A stretch of DNA of 64,000 bases from Poa pratensis (GCA_947311845.1 CAMZMU010000111.1:26543638-26607637); one strand, 5' to 3'. Positions 33,371 through 46,371 are shown, numbered from the stretch's first letter. Numbers and translations are program-made. The notes: generated from the sequence alone by a model not told the origin.

Positions 33371-36300
33371 CCCCCGGCGTGGCTTTGCCGCGCGCCACCC
33401 GCCGTTGACACTGGTTTTCGACTTGTTATGACAACCATTTTTTATATGACACGGCAGTCAACAATTAATATACATGTTAGGGCACAACTCACCACACGCC
33501 AGCTGCCTTTCGCAATGTATAAGTCGTTTGGTAAAGCTTTATGTATAGTGAATGTAAAGCTTAGGATAACTGATGTTCAACAAACAAATATACGAATAGT
33601 TTGTATCAATCTTAGACTAAGTAAGCAGCCAAAAAATCATTACGTAAACAGTAAAGCAGGAAATATAAGAACATTATACATTAGATAGGGACAAATATTA
33701 TATTTGTCACAAAGGAGGAGACAGATGTTCTTTTGAACTAATGCAACTATGGTATGCACAATCCAAATATCTCACAAATATATACAATTCAAATATTTCT
33801 ATCTGGTGAAAGCAACTCAGAAGATACAAAAGATTGTACTCTATGATGCGGATCAAAATTTAATTTTTGATAGAGTTTAAACTGGAACCACTAAGTGTTG
33901 GCCTCCGACAGATGTTCTGGTCTGAGCCATCTCTGTTATCTTCAGATCATCTCTCTCATAGATGTTGGCGATGAACTTCTCTCATGAAGCATTCAAAATA
34001 ACAATTATTGTTGTCATCGATACATCACTGAGAACTTATAAACTAATGGTTCATATGATACAGGAGGTTACAGAAACAATAAAAAATTCAATTTGTGTTT
34101 AGAATTTAGAAGATGAACTGCCCCAACAATGTAAATTGGAGTAAATATCACCTTGGCCAACAATTATATATGTAATCATCCAACCCAAGTGGATTATCAT
34201 GTAAAATGCTGAGAGCTTTGCGTCAAGACTCTAGTACTGGGAAGAGGAAAAGGATATTACTCTTGGTAAACAGAACTTTTACATACTTCTAGCAAGGTTT
34301 AATTAAAGACAAATAAAATACCATGACCTTTGCATGATGGAAGGAACAGAGGCACAAAAAATGACTCCTAGCTAGGAGACGACAATTCATAACCCAAAGA
34401 TGGAGAAATAAAGAAAGAACTCACATAGGATTGGGACATTTGATATAGCCATGGAGGGAGATTGGGACATTTGATTTAGCCATGGAGAATATCCTCAACG
34501 CCAATACAAAGGTAGCAGGAGCAAGATCAACCACGCCAAACAACAGCGCATACTTTGTTCTTTGCCCCCTCCCTGTATGATATGACCACCCATGTAAGTG
34601 TCGTTTATCATGTAGAGAAGAATAACACACATGTGCATAATCAAATGTGCAAGATGGAAAACAAAATTGGGAAATTTTCTATGTTCTTATCATAAAATTA
34701 TTTCGCGATTCGGCTGTAGTGTACAAATGAGAGTATACTTGTGCACACAAGCCCCTTGGTATCTAACAGCTTATGTGCATATCAGAACCGAGACACATAG
34801 ATGTACGGTTATCATCAGTTTTTACTTGCCATGAGAAATAAAAATTGAAGAGACACATAGTCTGTAATTCTTTCCCAAGCAGAGAAGGGTACAAAAAAAC
34901 CTGAATATACACATAAAATAAATCAAAAGATGCACGTGTCTAGTCCTTATAAGAGACGAATTATGTGTACCAAATTATTTTAAACTAAAGAAAACTACCC
35001 AATTGTAAGCCAGAAAAAAACCAAGGGCATCCTCGGAGTAATAGATTTGAACAATAGTTGAAGTGGGACAAATATGATCAGGATGTAGAGCAAGTACTAA
35101 AACCAGGGAGATGATTGTTTTGCGGGACAACCAAAGAAGTAGAAAATTATTATTTTTTCCAAAATCTATAAATCATATAATCATGTAGTATGTTTAGCTA
35201 GATAGAAATAGAGCACACAGTCATTTCGATAAAAAGAGAGAAAGTGGAACTGTTGTTTGAGTGCTGCATAGGCTAAATTCCGACACAACTCATGAAATAC
35301 TTGTCACAGTAATCAAAATTATAACTGGATAAAAAAAATTGACCTTTGGATAAACAATAGAAATGAGCAACGACACAGTTACTACATCCATATGCATAAA
35401 CAAAAGTGGTTACCAAAAAAACTATATTATCTACCTATGCATGCATAAACAATAGGTTACCGGAGAAAAAGTATATTATCTACCTATGCATATAACATGG
35501 TACATCTCACAGGAGCAGCTAGCACATCACCTCACATTACAACACAATTTGCAACCTCGCAGCTAGTATATTTAGGAATCTATTCAACGAAATACAAAAA
35601 AAGACAATGTAACACAGTTTATTTTATTACAGCTTGAGCTACCACCTGCGAGTAATGGTTCTCGCAAAAACTGAAACCTAGAGGTAACATTGATTGGTAG
35701 AATCCACCAAACGTTAACCTAAATTATATATTTTATTTATTCACCCATAACTTAAAGTTTAGGATTTAGAGTTTTACCTGACCAACTGACCGGCTAATAG
35801 ATAATTATTCTGGTTATACATGTAGGAATATCCACAGCTCTGAAGGGCACTATCCTTTTGAAACCATTCGTCTCTTGCTATACCCCTGAAAAGTAGAACA
35901 CTGAGACATCTAGGGATCTCCGTAAAGTGGAGCATGTAAAACTGCTAGAAAGCAGCAATCAAGAATACCCAAAAATTAATATATGTGAACCTAAACTGAC
36001 TTCCATACACTGCAGTTGCATTAAGAGAAGAAGTTGTGTGCTAACTGGGTAAGAGACAATGAGATAAACAGGACGGTCATACCTGAAGATCTTCACATAA
36101 GAATATAATCCCATTTGGGAGTCGCAGGTGTGTCGTTGAAAATACACCCATAGCTACATCTTCAGTGATCTGAAAATAAGATGGCATGCCCTATTTAAAA
36201 CTCATTGTTCAGCAGTACATCATATAGGAAAGCACATATGTATTTTGCAGTTGCAAGTAAATAAATGATGTTGGTTTGGCTCAACTTCAGGCTGAGAATT

Positions 36301-38970
36301 GAGGTCTACAACCTCAAATTCAAGTCGTTCATGTGGAAGAGTGTGGCTGAATCAACACAGTACATAACCTTTGGAACTCCTCAAATGTTGTGGCATGATA
36401 GGTAGGGTCATTGCGGCGCCTGCTCTCGCTGTTGCAGTAGCACCAATGCAGGGGTAGTAGGCACAGTAGGCCTTACTTTGCTACACCAAAATCACACCAC
36501 CACAAAGGTGCAAGCATCTCCTAAAGAGAAACATCTAAAACCTGATAATGAATAAACAAAACTTGTGGAAGATTATTTCAAACGTGTCACAGAGAAATAC
36601 ACATCTACTTCAGGAACATGTGTAGCGTTAAAAATGTGTGCTTAACTGCAACACCAATTCTCTGAAAAGATGCAACCATGCTTAACTTATCATGTAGTTG
36701 AGTAGTACAACATAGAGAACAAACTGAACATGAACTTAAAAAAGTTTGTGTTAGCTTTAGCCATACTGGAAGGCAACAAAGCTGCATAGGAACAAATAGT
36801 ACCTGCAAGTCCATCTAGCCGGTGACGCCATTATAACATTAGGAACAAAATTATATCAAGTTAATTATTTAACATTAGGAACAATAAAAGATTAAAAGAA
36901 TAAATACCAAGCTATTTATGGTATTTTTCACTTCAGGTTTAAAGTGGCATCTAATGAGTCAGTGAAAGATAATCAAAATAGAAAGGTTCAACGTCCAATA
37001 AGAAAATACATTGAATATTCCTTTTTCAGGATTGTTTTAGTACATATCACAAAAAAACATCAATGAAGTTCTTTGAGCATACGTAATAAATCTGCCACAA
37101 AATATTACACCTTGTTTAAATTAAGCCGTATATGCAAGGAACAACAATAAAATTCTCTTTAAAATAAATTATGAGTACCTAGTGTAGAAATATAATAATG
37201 GGGGATTAAGGAACACTTTGCGGCAGCCATAAAAATAACAGCAGCCTTGAACCAATAGCAGTAAAATTAACAACACACATGGGGAATAAGGGATGGGCAT
37301 ACTCTATTTAGACATTTCCGTTGTTATTGATTAGATATGCATGACAAACTCATATCAGTTGGTCAATTTCGTTGGATCACAATGAGAAGAAAATGGAGAG
37401 CAGTTGTAAAACTGCATAATTAAGTGAATATTTTTTCATCAAACATCACAATGAAGCAATAGTTTGGCATACATACATCAAATGTGAAGTCATATGGCAA
37501 AAACAGTTTCATGCTCGAGAGTTAAGCATGTAACTGTTAGCTAAATGAAACAAATGCCAATGATGTAAAAAAGAGAATGAGATCAAAGAGAAGGAAATAC
37601 CTTGTGTGGAAACTGGAAAGTAAGACCTTGCGATGACGTGGATTATATGTAAATATAGCTGAGTTAGACGTATCCAGTTCACTATAAGGTACAGTCGAAT
37701 TTTCCATGACCTCATGCATAAATATTTGCGTCACAAAAAGGATACAGATTAGAAAATAAAAGGTATGGCGAGAAATTTTAAGAAAAACACCTAGGTATAC
37801 ACTCAAAGTGTCAAATGCATGATCATGATACACTAAAATAATGTCTCGGGTAAACTAATAATCTTCATTACCAGGTAAGAAAATTAGAGACCGATTCAAT
37901 TCACCATTTAGAATGAAGGAATTTCCACCATCACTAACGAACAGAAATAATTACCACAGCTTCCCCAATAAGCTAACCATTGGTCCAAATGGGTCCATTT
38001 AGCTCTATTGGATCTACCGCATATGCTATACACAAAGAGAAGTACATAAATGTTTTGTGCTACCAATCAGAACATAAAAGGAAACCATCCAATTCAAGAA
38101 TGTTTTGTGCTACCAATCAGAACTTAAAAGGATCTTCATCTTTAGTATGTGATGCCACAAATAATAATTCTGTAAAAACAAAAGGAATATCTCTTTTGTT
38201 AACCATATAGTAAATTCTACAGCACCATAAAAAACCTCCAATCAAATATATAATATATATATATATAAGTGGCAAAAATGTATAATCCAGTGATCAACAG
38301 GGACAAAATATCAAATAAAACAGACTGCTCACTGTCCAAGCAGACATAACATATAGAAAATATATTGTCGTCAGGCCTAGCCCTTACAGATCATTGTCTT
38401 AGTTCCATAGTAGTATAATTCCATGGGCAACACCACCATGAGATAAAGAGCTGACACTTCAGTAAGTATTGATTATTTACAATGGTAGTCAATGGGTAAA
38501 TTCCCATGTGAACCGTAATATAAATAAAAGTTGAAAGAAACTTTGCAAGCGAAGAAAATATAGTGAAGATATCAAAAGCATAGAAGAGGTACATCAGCAT
38601 TGTATACATGAGGAGATGAAAGAAACAGCAGTGACCATATCATCAGGAGATGAAAGACAATTTATTTGACTAATTATTGCTGTTCCTAAAAGCCATCAGA
38701 CCATAAAACCAAATTTAGTTGACTAACTATCAGCTGACTAAGCAAGCTAGGCAAATAAATAGTCAACTAATCAGCCATAACGTACACTAAGAAATACCTA
38801 CCGCCACCATAGCTAAATTCTATTAATATGTAAAGCACATATAGATCAGCCCAACCTCTATTAACATGTAAAGCACATACAGATCAGACCCATGTATATT
38901 AATATGTAAAGCAAAGCACACGTAACTCAGCCCCACATTTGTCTGTATCATCAACAGAACCCATAGTGTT
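33371..38970 (-). other. AT-rich region with possible minus-strand exons, product unknown
   Basis: There are no long open frames. On the minus strand several short open blocks have good splice borders: 36169-36083 (87 nt, CAG before, CAG|GTATGA after, reading EDVAMGVFSTTHLRLPNG), 35885-35778 (108 nt) and 35670-35646 (25 nt, phase-compatible with the previous block). A 34-codon stretch ending in TAA lies near 33985-33884. The first two blocks are not phase-compatible as drawn, so this is not a finished model. I recognise no domain. It may be the body of the minus-strand unit starting near 40052, a pseudogene, or chance. Local tandem repeats occur at 35390-35500, 38049-38135 and 38822-38930. 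Confidence 0.25.
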
Positions 38971-38984
38971 ACTTCAGGCCTTGA

Positions 38985-40060
38985 GCTTACCAGCAGAAAA
39001 CATAGCACAAATCAAGCTGCATCAGCAGCAATCTTCAGGCAGCAGTCACCAACCACGCGACGACCTGCAAAAGGAGCAAAAAACACCACAAGCATGTTAG
39101 GCAAAAACAAAGAAAACACAACACCACAGACTGCAAGATCATAGAGCTGAAAAAGAAAAAGAAATCAACAAAGCACGCAGCACAACCAAGCCTTGAGGAC
39201 ATATAAAATAAAGAAGAAAAGAAGAAGAACGAAAATAACATGCAAGAACGGGAGGGATACGCGTGGTAGGAGGAGTAGGAAAAGGATAGGGAGTGACCTC
39301 GTTCACTGCTGCCTCCCTCCCTCCTCGAAGCTGGGAGGTGAAGATTTCTTCTTGGTGTTAATGAACTGCAAGAAACAAAGTAGACAGGGAGGGATTAGCT
39401 AGGCATGCACATGGGAGTAGCAGTATACACTTTTGCAAGTTAAAAGATGATGGATTCATAGTAGTCTAGCTAGGGTAATTCGCAGCAGAAGAAGAGTGAA
39501 GCGGGAAGTAGGACCTTTTTTTGGGTGGTAATTTGCAGGTCGTCCATGGCCATGGTAAAAAAATTATCCAGCCGACGCAAGCTGAGGCTGCTTGGTTCTG
39601 TTGTGAATCAAAACTGCGTGAGCAGAGCAGAGCAGAGCAGCGGTGGAAGGGAGAAGGCATGGGAGAAAAGGGGAAGGATGGACTGACCTAGGAGGTTCTC
39701 GTGGATCTCTTCCTCCTCCTCGTGGCTGCGTCGGCTCTCCCTGTGGAGACGCCCTGCGAAAATAAAGAAGGCGTGAGAAATGGAATGGAAGGACGACGCG
39801 CTGTCGGGAGGGCGGAGGAGGGCTTGACCTAGGAGGCGGCGGATCTGGTCGATCTTCCGGCCATGTCCATGGCGGCGACGATCTTGGAGGTGGGCGGCGA
39901 CTGGCCTTGGATGGGGTGGCCGAGAGCAGGTAGGGCTCCAGCAGCCTAGCAGGAGCCTCGTCGTCGTCGACCCGTTGGCGGCGAAAGGCGAGCAGGTAGG
40001 GCTGTTGGAGGCCGGCGCTCCGTACCTCCGTTGATCTGTAGTAGCCCTCCATGGTGGCTA
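38985..40060 (-). other. Possible 5' exons of a minus-strand transcription unit
   Basis: Exon-like blocks with good borders, read on the minus strand, are about 40052-39829 (ends CTCCTAG|GTCAAG), 39753-39688 (TTTTCGCAG before, CTCCTAG|GTCAGT after), a block ending near 39510 that opens with MAMDDLQITTQKK, one near 39373-39300, and one near 39060-38985. The first is GC-rich and open in several frames; the last has stops in all frames. They therefore look more like 5' UTR exons or a non-coding RNA than one coding chain. The layout, GC-rich start then AT-rich introns, is typical of a plant gene start. Confidence 0.3.
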
Positions 40061-40544
40061 GGAGCGACGGCCACGGCTTGTGACGATGGCTTGGCAGCGG
40101 TGTGCGGCGAGGCCGGGGGAGCGGCGGCGGGGTGAGAGAGAAAGGGGATCGGGCAGGCGTGCGAGGTGGTCTCCCCGATGGACGCGAGGGATAGGACGCA
40201 AAATGTCGATACTACCCCCACGGGGCAGCAACATCTACACCGTGCGCGGACCAAGCCACGCCGGCTGACACTCGGCCACATCCAGGACCGGCCCACATCA
40301 CAGCGCGCGCGCGAGCAAACGGTCACCGACGACGCCACACGCTCTGCCTCTGCCAAGCGGGACCGGCAATATCTGGACCCAGCGTCAGTGAGACATGTAC
40401 CCAGTAAAAAAAAGTAAGCCAAGGAAGACCATGGGCAAGAAACACACACCACGACGGCGCAGGAAAGAAGAGAGCTGCTACCGCAAACGGACGGTGGAGA
40501 TGACGCGGTGAGAGTTCGATCCGACGGTCCACAGCTGCTAATCG

Positions 40545-40806
40545 CTGTGAGAGCCCCTTGGGGGCACCCCATTTACCTCTCTGGATACTCGAAGCAAAGG
40601 CGTTGCTATGCATTTTGCCAGATGTGAAGGTGTGCAAGATTCCCCGGTGAGCAATGGTGTGGCGCATGGATTAGCGAAATTAGGCAAGCGTGCGTCTGGT
40701 GTGTTACATGGGGCAGCTCCTTCCTGCGTGTTGGATGGCCTAGTGTTTGATTGGAAAAACGCTACTGTCTAATCAATAAAGCTCACCCCTTAATTTAAAA
40801 AAAAAC
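40545..40806 (+). pseudogene. LINE 3' end fragment with A-tail
   Basis: A short open stretch reads GVAHGLAKLGKRASG and ends shortly after, the usual last helix of a LINE RNase H domain. A short untranslated tail and an A-run (about 40797-40805) follow. Only this tip of the element remains. No target duplication was confirmed. Confidence 0.6.
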
Positions 40807-41090
40807 AATTTTTTTTTTTGAATCCGTGTGTACATCAAGTGTCTCCTGAGCCAGCCCGACCCACCCCAGCCAAGCCCATATCGAAAGACTGGACATTGAG
40901 GGCCCATCAGCGGATATGATGGAGGAAACCAAAGTGGTCAGGAGTCCAGGAACGACAGCAGGACGGATTGGGAAGAGGAAGCCGTCCGCTCGACACAAAA
41001 AAAGGAAGAGAAAGCCTAATTTTGGGGGAGTAGGAGTCGAACACTGAATTCATCTGATCTCGATTCCGAGTCGGGATCCGCCCATCCGTC

Positions 41091-41096
41091 TATATA
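41091..41096 (+). promoter_or_regulatory. Putative TATA box of the DUF3615-like gene
   Basis: TATATA in the context ccgtcTATATAcaccg lies 231 bp upstream of the ATG at 41322, after a GC-mixed stretch and before a likely 5' UTR. No experimental start is known. Confidence 0.45.
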
Positions 41097-41321
41097 CACC
41101 GCCTGCTTGATCGATTCTGCACCTGATTAATCAGATCCCTAGCTTGCCCGCCCCGCGGATCAGAGCAGATTTAGATCGATCGGATCGCCAATTTTTTAAG
41201 GATCGCTCACCAAAGTAATCGATCCATTCAATCACCGCCACGAAGCTAATTCAGCTGAGCTTTGATTCGTTACCCGTGGCCGTGAGCCTTGAGGTGAGGC
41301 GGATAACAGCGTCGGCCATAC

Positions 41322-42696
41322 ATGTCTGGCGTACTGTACAAGAGGATTCCTCCTCCTCCGAAACCCAAAGATGATCCGTTGCGTTCTCCTACCTCACCAT
41401 CCTATGAATGCCCAGAGTAAGCTCCTCATACGCTATGTCAATTACTCCCTCCGTTCTGAAATAGTTGACTCGGATTTATCTAAATCAGGATGTATTTAGA
41501 CATGTTTTAATGTTTACATATATCCGCATTTACACAAAGTTGAGTCAAGTATTTTGAACGGAGGGAGTACTTAATTATTTGAACAGAAGCTGCAGATAGC
41601 TAGCTATATCCACGTACATTTTTCATCAATCACATCAACTTAGGGACGAGACGACCATGGCTGATTACATTCCCGATGAGCGCAATATGAACACCAACTT
41701 CTGTGATGACGATGATCAGAACATTCCAACATACAGCGTCCACCCCGACTTTGATTCATTATATAATGATGATGATGATAACACTTTCTCCCAAGAAGAT
41801 CTTGAACGGCAGACTAACCAATATGTAATAGCCGCGCTCGACCACTACAACAATCGAGAAGAGAACCAGGTATACCATCATATCGTAGTGTCTATTTTTT
41901 CTCTTCTCTGCTTATATAGTTTAAACGTAAATAGAAATTAAAATAGAACTTTGGCCGATGGTTCTTTGTAGTAGTTGAATTAATCACATGTCTAGGTGCA
42001 TTAATAACGTGTCTTAGTCAAGGAGCATTTAGCAATGGACTTTATCCACGATCGTTAAATATAAAATCCATGTAACACGATATGCTTTGGTGTGATCTTA
42101 TCATGGTAGATGTTACTTACATATTTTCACTCATTGTACACTTATTTATAATTTACCTTTTTCCTATTGTGAAATAATCCCCCTCCGCCACCCACACACA
42201 TATGTATGTGGTATTTATCTAATCTTGTTTTACGATTTCACTTCCAAATATGCTAGATCAAGTATGAGCTCATCAAAGCCATCACTAGCTCCGCAATCAT
42301 GGATGTAAGGGGCTTTTATGGCCATGTAAACTTCATAGCCAAAAGCACTTTGGAGAATTCAAAGGAGGAGTTCTTCTTTGCAGAGCTATATCATGATCGT
42401 GATCATGGTATATATGTACCTACATGCATAGTTTCTTTGGAAGGAAAAGAAACATCTGGTAAGTTCTAATCAGAGTTTATGCCACTTTCCTTTGTTTTGT
42501 ACCCCAACCTTTTAATGTTAATTTTGTAGGTGGGGTTCGGGACATTAAAGGTAATGATGGCTATTATGGCAAGGAAATTCGTGTGGACGCCCAATATTGC
42601 TATGCTTGTCATGAAGAACTTAAGCACCCAGTGGATGGAACAGTATACGAGACCGGTCATCAAGTTGATGATTGCTATGGCTATTGTTCCAGTTAA
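41322..42696 (+). CDS. DUF3615-like protein, 4 exons, 229 aa
   Basis: Exons 41322-41416, 41644-41869, 42257-42458 and 42530-42696 sum to 690 nt, with GT-AG borders and consistent phases. The protein starts MSGVLYKRIPPPPKPKDD and then has an acidic stretch (DDDD twice). The DUF3615-like domain follows, with ALDHYNN, IKYELIKAIT, HVNFIAKS, EFFFAELYHDRDH, YVPTCIVSLE, CYACHEELKHP and a CYGYC end. Paired Cys/His residues suggest a small metal-binding fold, but this is inference. The last exon is 167 nt, the same as in the helicase fusion gene, and the preceding introns share position and phase. The function of this plant-specific family is unknown. Splicing in exon 1 extends the frame upstream of the ATG at 41657, which is why the start at 41322 was chosen. 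Confidence 0.8.
41445..41567. mobile_element. Stowaway MITE in intron 1 of the DUF3615-like gene
   Basis: This 123-bp element starts CTCCCTCCGTTCTGAAATAG and ends with its near-perfect inverse (TTTTGAACGGAGGGAG). It is flanked by TA on both sides, the target duplication of Tc1/mariner-type Stowaway elements. It lies entirely within the intron and leaves the coding frame untouched. Confidence 0.92.
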
Positions 42697-43526
42697 TAAG
42701 TATTTTGTATGGATTATGAAGATCGTTATATGTGTTGTTGCAATGAGTGATTGCTACTTATTTTGTCATTACTACTTGTGTTGTCACCATTTACTTTGAT
42801 GTTACGTGAATTGATATATCCTAATTATTATCTACAACATTTGCTTAGCTAGTTACTAAAAACATATAAATAGCACAAATGTTGATGTTATTTTGAGTCA
42901 AAATCTTTAGGAATTTTACATGCAAAAAAGGTTTCAGAGCTTGGAAATTTGACATCAAAATTTGTAACAAAATATGTACATATGTAGGATATTGTCAATT
43001 CTATTAAGGTGAGTTGGTGGTGGTCGTTCATCCCACCTTCCCAGTTCCCACCATCTCATCTTCCACGGAAAAGAAGGCATGAAACAAAGATATATTTTCT
43101 TTAAACTGCAAGAAAAGAAAAAAGGAAATGAGATTTTTTTATGAAGAAAAGAAAATGGATATCTGACTTATATAGTCATGAGAAGTGTAAAAGCTCAATT
43201 ATGCTTCTTATATAGAGAGATAATGTGGCATGGTTATGAGAGTCGCAGGAGGTGCCTCAATGTCATTATGATCGTTATATATGTTGGATTTGATCCCACA
43301 GCAAAATGTATCATTATTTAACCTTCTGCAACTCAGACTTCACTTAGACAAACAAGCAGTTGAAACATTAAGTGCCTCACATAGACAATCTACAAGGTAA
43401 ATTAATCCATTAAAATTTATGGCTCATTCAAAGTACAAACTCGTTTAAATTAACCAGATGTAACATTGTTGTCGTGGGAATAGCAGAGCATGAGCCATCT
43501 AGGGTGGCTAACGGAGAGGAGGGAGA
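42697..43526. other. 3' flank of the DUF3615-like gene
   Basis: AT-rich DNA with no coding signal, presumably including the 3' UTR and terminator of the upstream gene. Nothing else was recognised. Confidence 0.4.
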
Positions 43527-44960
43527 TGTCGGTGTTAGGCGGCGGATGATCCGGGTGCGAGATTGGCACACAATGTAACCAGGTTCCCCCCCCCCCCCCC
43601 CCCCCCCCCCCCAAAAACGGCGGTGGAACCCTACGTCCTGGTATAAATCATTATGGGTGTACGTGATTACAGAGTCGCTTGAAAGCTTGGCCTTGAGGTC
43701 GGCCGCAGGTCGGCTTTATACATAGCTAGACCTAGGGCTTACGGGGAGAGTCATAAGCGACATGAAAATAGAGTCACAAACTAATCCGTCTTAAGGTTGT
43801 CTTGTATTTCAGGGCGGATTGCACCTAGGGATTCATGCAAGCATTGTTTTGGACCTTCCTTAGTTGGCTGGGCCTCCTTTTCGCAGATCTAACAAGTTGG
43901 GCCGCCCGGTAGGTCAGTCGGCACTACCGTCGGTGGGCCACCCTGACTTGATAAAATAATACCACACCATGGATCTATTTGATATATCCTCGACATTGGC
44001 CCCCGAAGCACTTTAAGCTCTTCGACCTTTTTCTCGAATGAGGTGATCGCCTTATATGACTTGGTTTGGCAGTTTGTGAACTTGATGGGATCCTAAAGTG
44101 ATAAATTCTTATTCAGTTGAAACTAAGCCGACTGACGGCTTCAATCTTAAAATCGGAAGGAATGTATAAGCCGGCTGGACGACATTTTTTAGAAGAATCT
44201 TCAGCTTTATCACATCGGCTTTGACTTCAGTCCATGCGGGTTCAGAGATAGACTTGACAATTCAAGTCATGGGCCCACTTTACGAAGAGATGAGGCAGGC
44301 CAAACGATGTGGCCAAAACTGTCTCCCTCATTCCTCGACGTGTGGCAAAGTTCATGTAGTTTTTTATCACTACACAGCATGAATCACGGCGTGTAATTCT
44401 CCGAAGCACCTCTCCTCACTTCCATCTCCATTCATATCTTCTATCTTTCAATGCATCTTCCCCCTTTCCCCCAAACCTCGGCACCTCCCACAAATGAATT
44501 GCACGAAGCTCCACCATAGGCAAATCTCGACAATAGGTGGCTTCATCTGCAAACAACGGTAGCGGTGGCGATGGCGAAGCCACCAAGGAGAAACTGGATC
44601 CTTTCCTCCGTAAAGCCCCGCTTGGTTCACCTTTTACTTTTTTCCTCCGGTGAAAAACAACAGATTCTATCAAAATATTATGGACGTTCCGAGGTCGTTT
44701 AAATTATTCCGGTCGTTTCCGGCCCGAATACCCGGAATCCAAGTGGGGCCTAAACGAAATTCTTGGCTGCTTCAAGGCTCTCTTCGAAGGCTATCTCGGC
44801 ATATTAAGGCCAGATTAGACCTTTTTTCAATTACATTTCCGAGTGAAGTGGAAATATGTTGATGCGGGATAGGAATTGGCCACGTGCGGCAGTGTTAGCT
44901 TTAACATCGGCAAAAATAAGGATTACCAGCAGGTTCCTTATGTTCACTAGCCAGCGTGCA
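43527..44960 (-). mobile_element. Relic of a Tat-type gypsy element, minus orientation
   Basis: A putative LTR at 43527-43995 starts TGTCGGTG and ends CTCGACA (inverted ends TGTCG/CGACA). It is followed by ttggcccccgaag, a reverse-complement polypurine tract like those of elements 2 and 4. On the + strand, where the antisense gene should be, about 44770-44960 contains broken pieces of the Transposase_28-like protein: a CFKALFEGYLGI reading and TCGSVSFNIG followed by VPYV, matching element 1 blocks. Frameshifts and stops occur throughout. The element stops abruptly near 44960. Confidence 0.6.
43586..43612. repeat. 27-base poly-C tract
   Basis: An uninterrupted run of 27 C residues follows aggtt and precedes aaaaacgg, within the relic LTR. 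The length may be imprecise because homopolymers are error-prone in sequencing. Confidence 0.9.
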
Positions 44961-45789
44961 CGTGATTGCAACTACAATGATTATTGCACTGGAGCTTAAT
45001 TGCAACTACGTTTATGTATTGCCATTGATCTTTTGGAGATTTATGTATCGTTATTGACCTTTTCGAGATATTCAATCTTCTTTCCAAACGTATTTGTAGC
45101 TACAATGATTATTGCACTGGTGCTCACTAAAGTGACACTAGCATCGGGGCCACACTTTCACCGTATGCACCAGGTAGCACCTTGAATTTTGTCGTGCTTC
45201 CATGTCACTACCGGAGATCAATAATAATTCAAGAACCATGTTATCCAAAACTGACAATGAAATTCACATGAGTACAAATCATAGTTTCTCACTTATGTGC
45301 ATATTTCTAAAAATTTCTAATTTGTATCCTCAACTTTCTTGGTTTCCATCTCAGCCTTTTCTCATCTCATGGTTCTTCCATGCCAGGATGCCACTATCTT
45401 CACCTCTTCATACATGTATCTCATGTTTCTTGAGTTACTTGATCGCACTGTATATTACAATGCAAAACAACATAAATCATCATGATAGTCTCTTGTTCAA
45501 CATATCTGCAGTTTTTGCACGAGGAAACATAACGAAATAAAGTGTACATATTCAAAAGTGTGCAGAATTTTATTACAGACAAGGAGCAAGTTTAATTCAT
45601 AGTAGAACCAACTCCCCACAGTGAAGATGCAAACAACTCCACGAGAACATCAGCTACTCTTTTCCCAGATGAATTATTCCCTGAAAGCATCGCTACAATG
45701 AAGAACAAAGGGAGTTAACTGCAACGTGAACCGAAAAGAAAGACATGACTAGGAAAGATACAGATCGATCCATTCTTTTCGCAAAAAAA
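44961..45789. other. Intergenic DNA without recognised features
   Basis: Moderately AT-rich. Short open stretches on both strands show no motif. A local direct repeat of about 20 bases (ctacaatgattattgcactg) occurs near 44971 and 45103. Confidence 0.4.
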
Positions 45790-46371
45790 AAAGATCGATC
45801 CATTCCATATTATAAGATGTTTTCGCTTTTTGGGAATCGAATGTATATAGACGTATTTTAGAGTGTAGATTGAGTGTGGACTAATGCCTCCCGAGCTACA
45901 TAAAACCCGTTTTTGAAAAATTAGAAAATGACATTTTGAAGTTTCAAACAATCAAGAAATAAATCCCAAGTATAGATAATGATGTGATCGACAAGTGCGC
46001 GAATTTTTAAATCGAAATACTTTGAATTATGGTATAAGAAAAAATGACAAATATATGGATCTAGGTGGTGAAAAGTACACAATTTCAAAATTTTCAAATT
46101 TTCTCGATTTATCCTTTTTATGCAGCCCACAATACAACGAATATCGAGTTCAAATTTTGCATGCTTGCAGATCACGACGTTACATCTGGAATTTTTATTA
46201 TCGATTTTTGAAACTTAAAAGTACTGATTTCAAATTTTTCAAAAAACAAAGCTATATGTGTAGCTCAGAGAGCCATTTGCAGTTTCCGGTAGATTCACTC
46301 ATTTTGCTCCATATGTAGTCTATATTGGGATATGTAAAAAGGCTTATATTTAGGAATGGAGGAAGTAGTTA
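45790..46371. mobile_element. Stowaway-like MITE with a second foldback element nested in it
   Basis: The outer ends resemble Stowaway/mariner MITEs of Triticeae: the left part reads ccattccatattataagatg and the right part has cactcattttgctccatatg then ggaatggagg. Between them, about 45887-46275, lies a second element with inverted ends (cctcccgagctaca against tgtagctcagagagcc) and AT-rich complementary arms. The arrangement implies a foldback MITE inserted in a mariner-type MITE. Exact ends and duplications were not resolved. Confidence 0.45.

Noticed and set aside
39564..40052. 162-codon Pro/Arg-rich minus-strand frame
   Set aside because: Open in several frames because of GC content, and it runs through two good splice donors; better seen as UTR-like exons.
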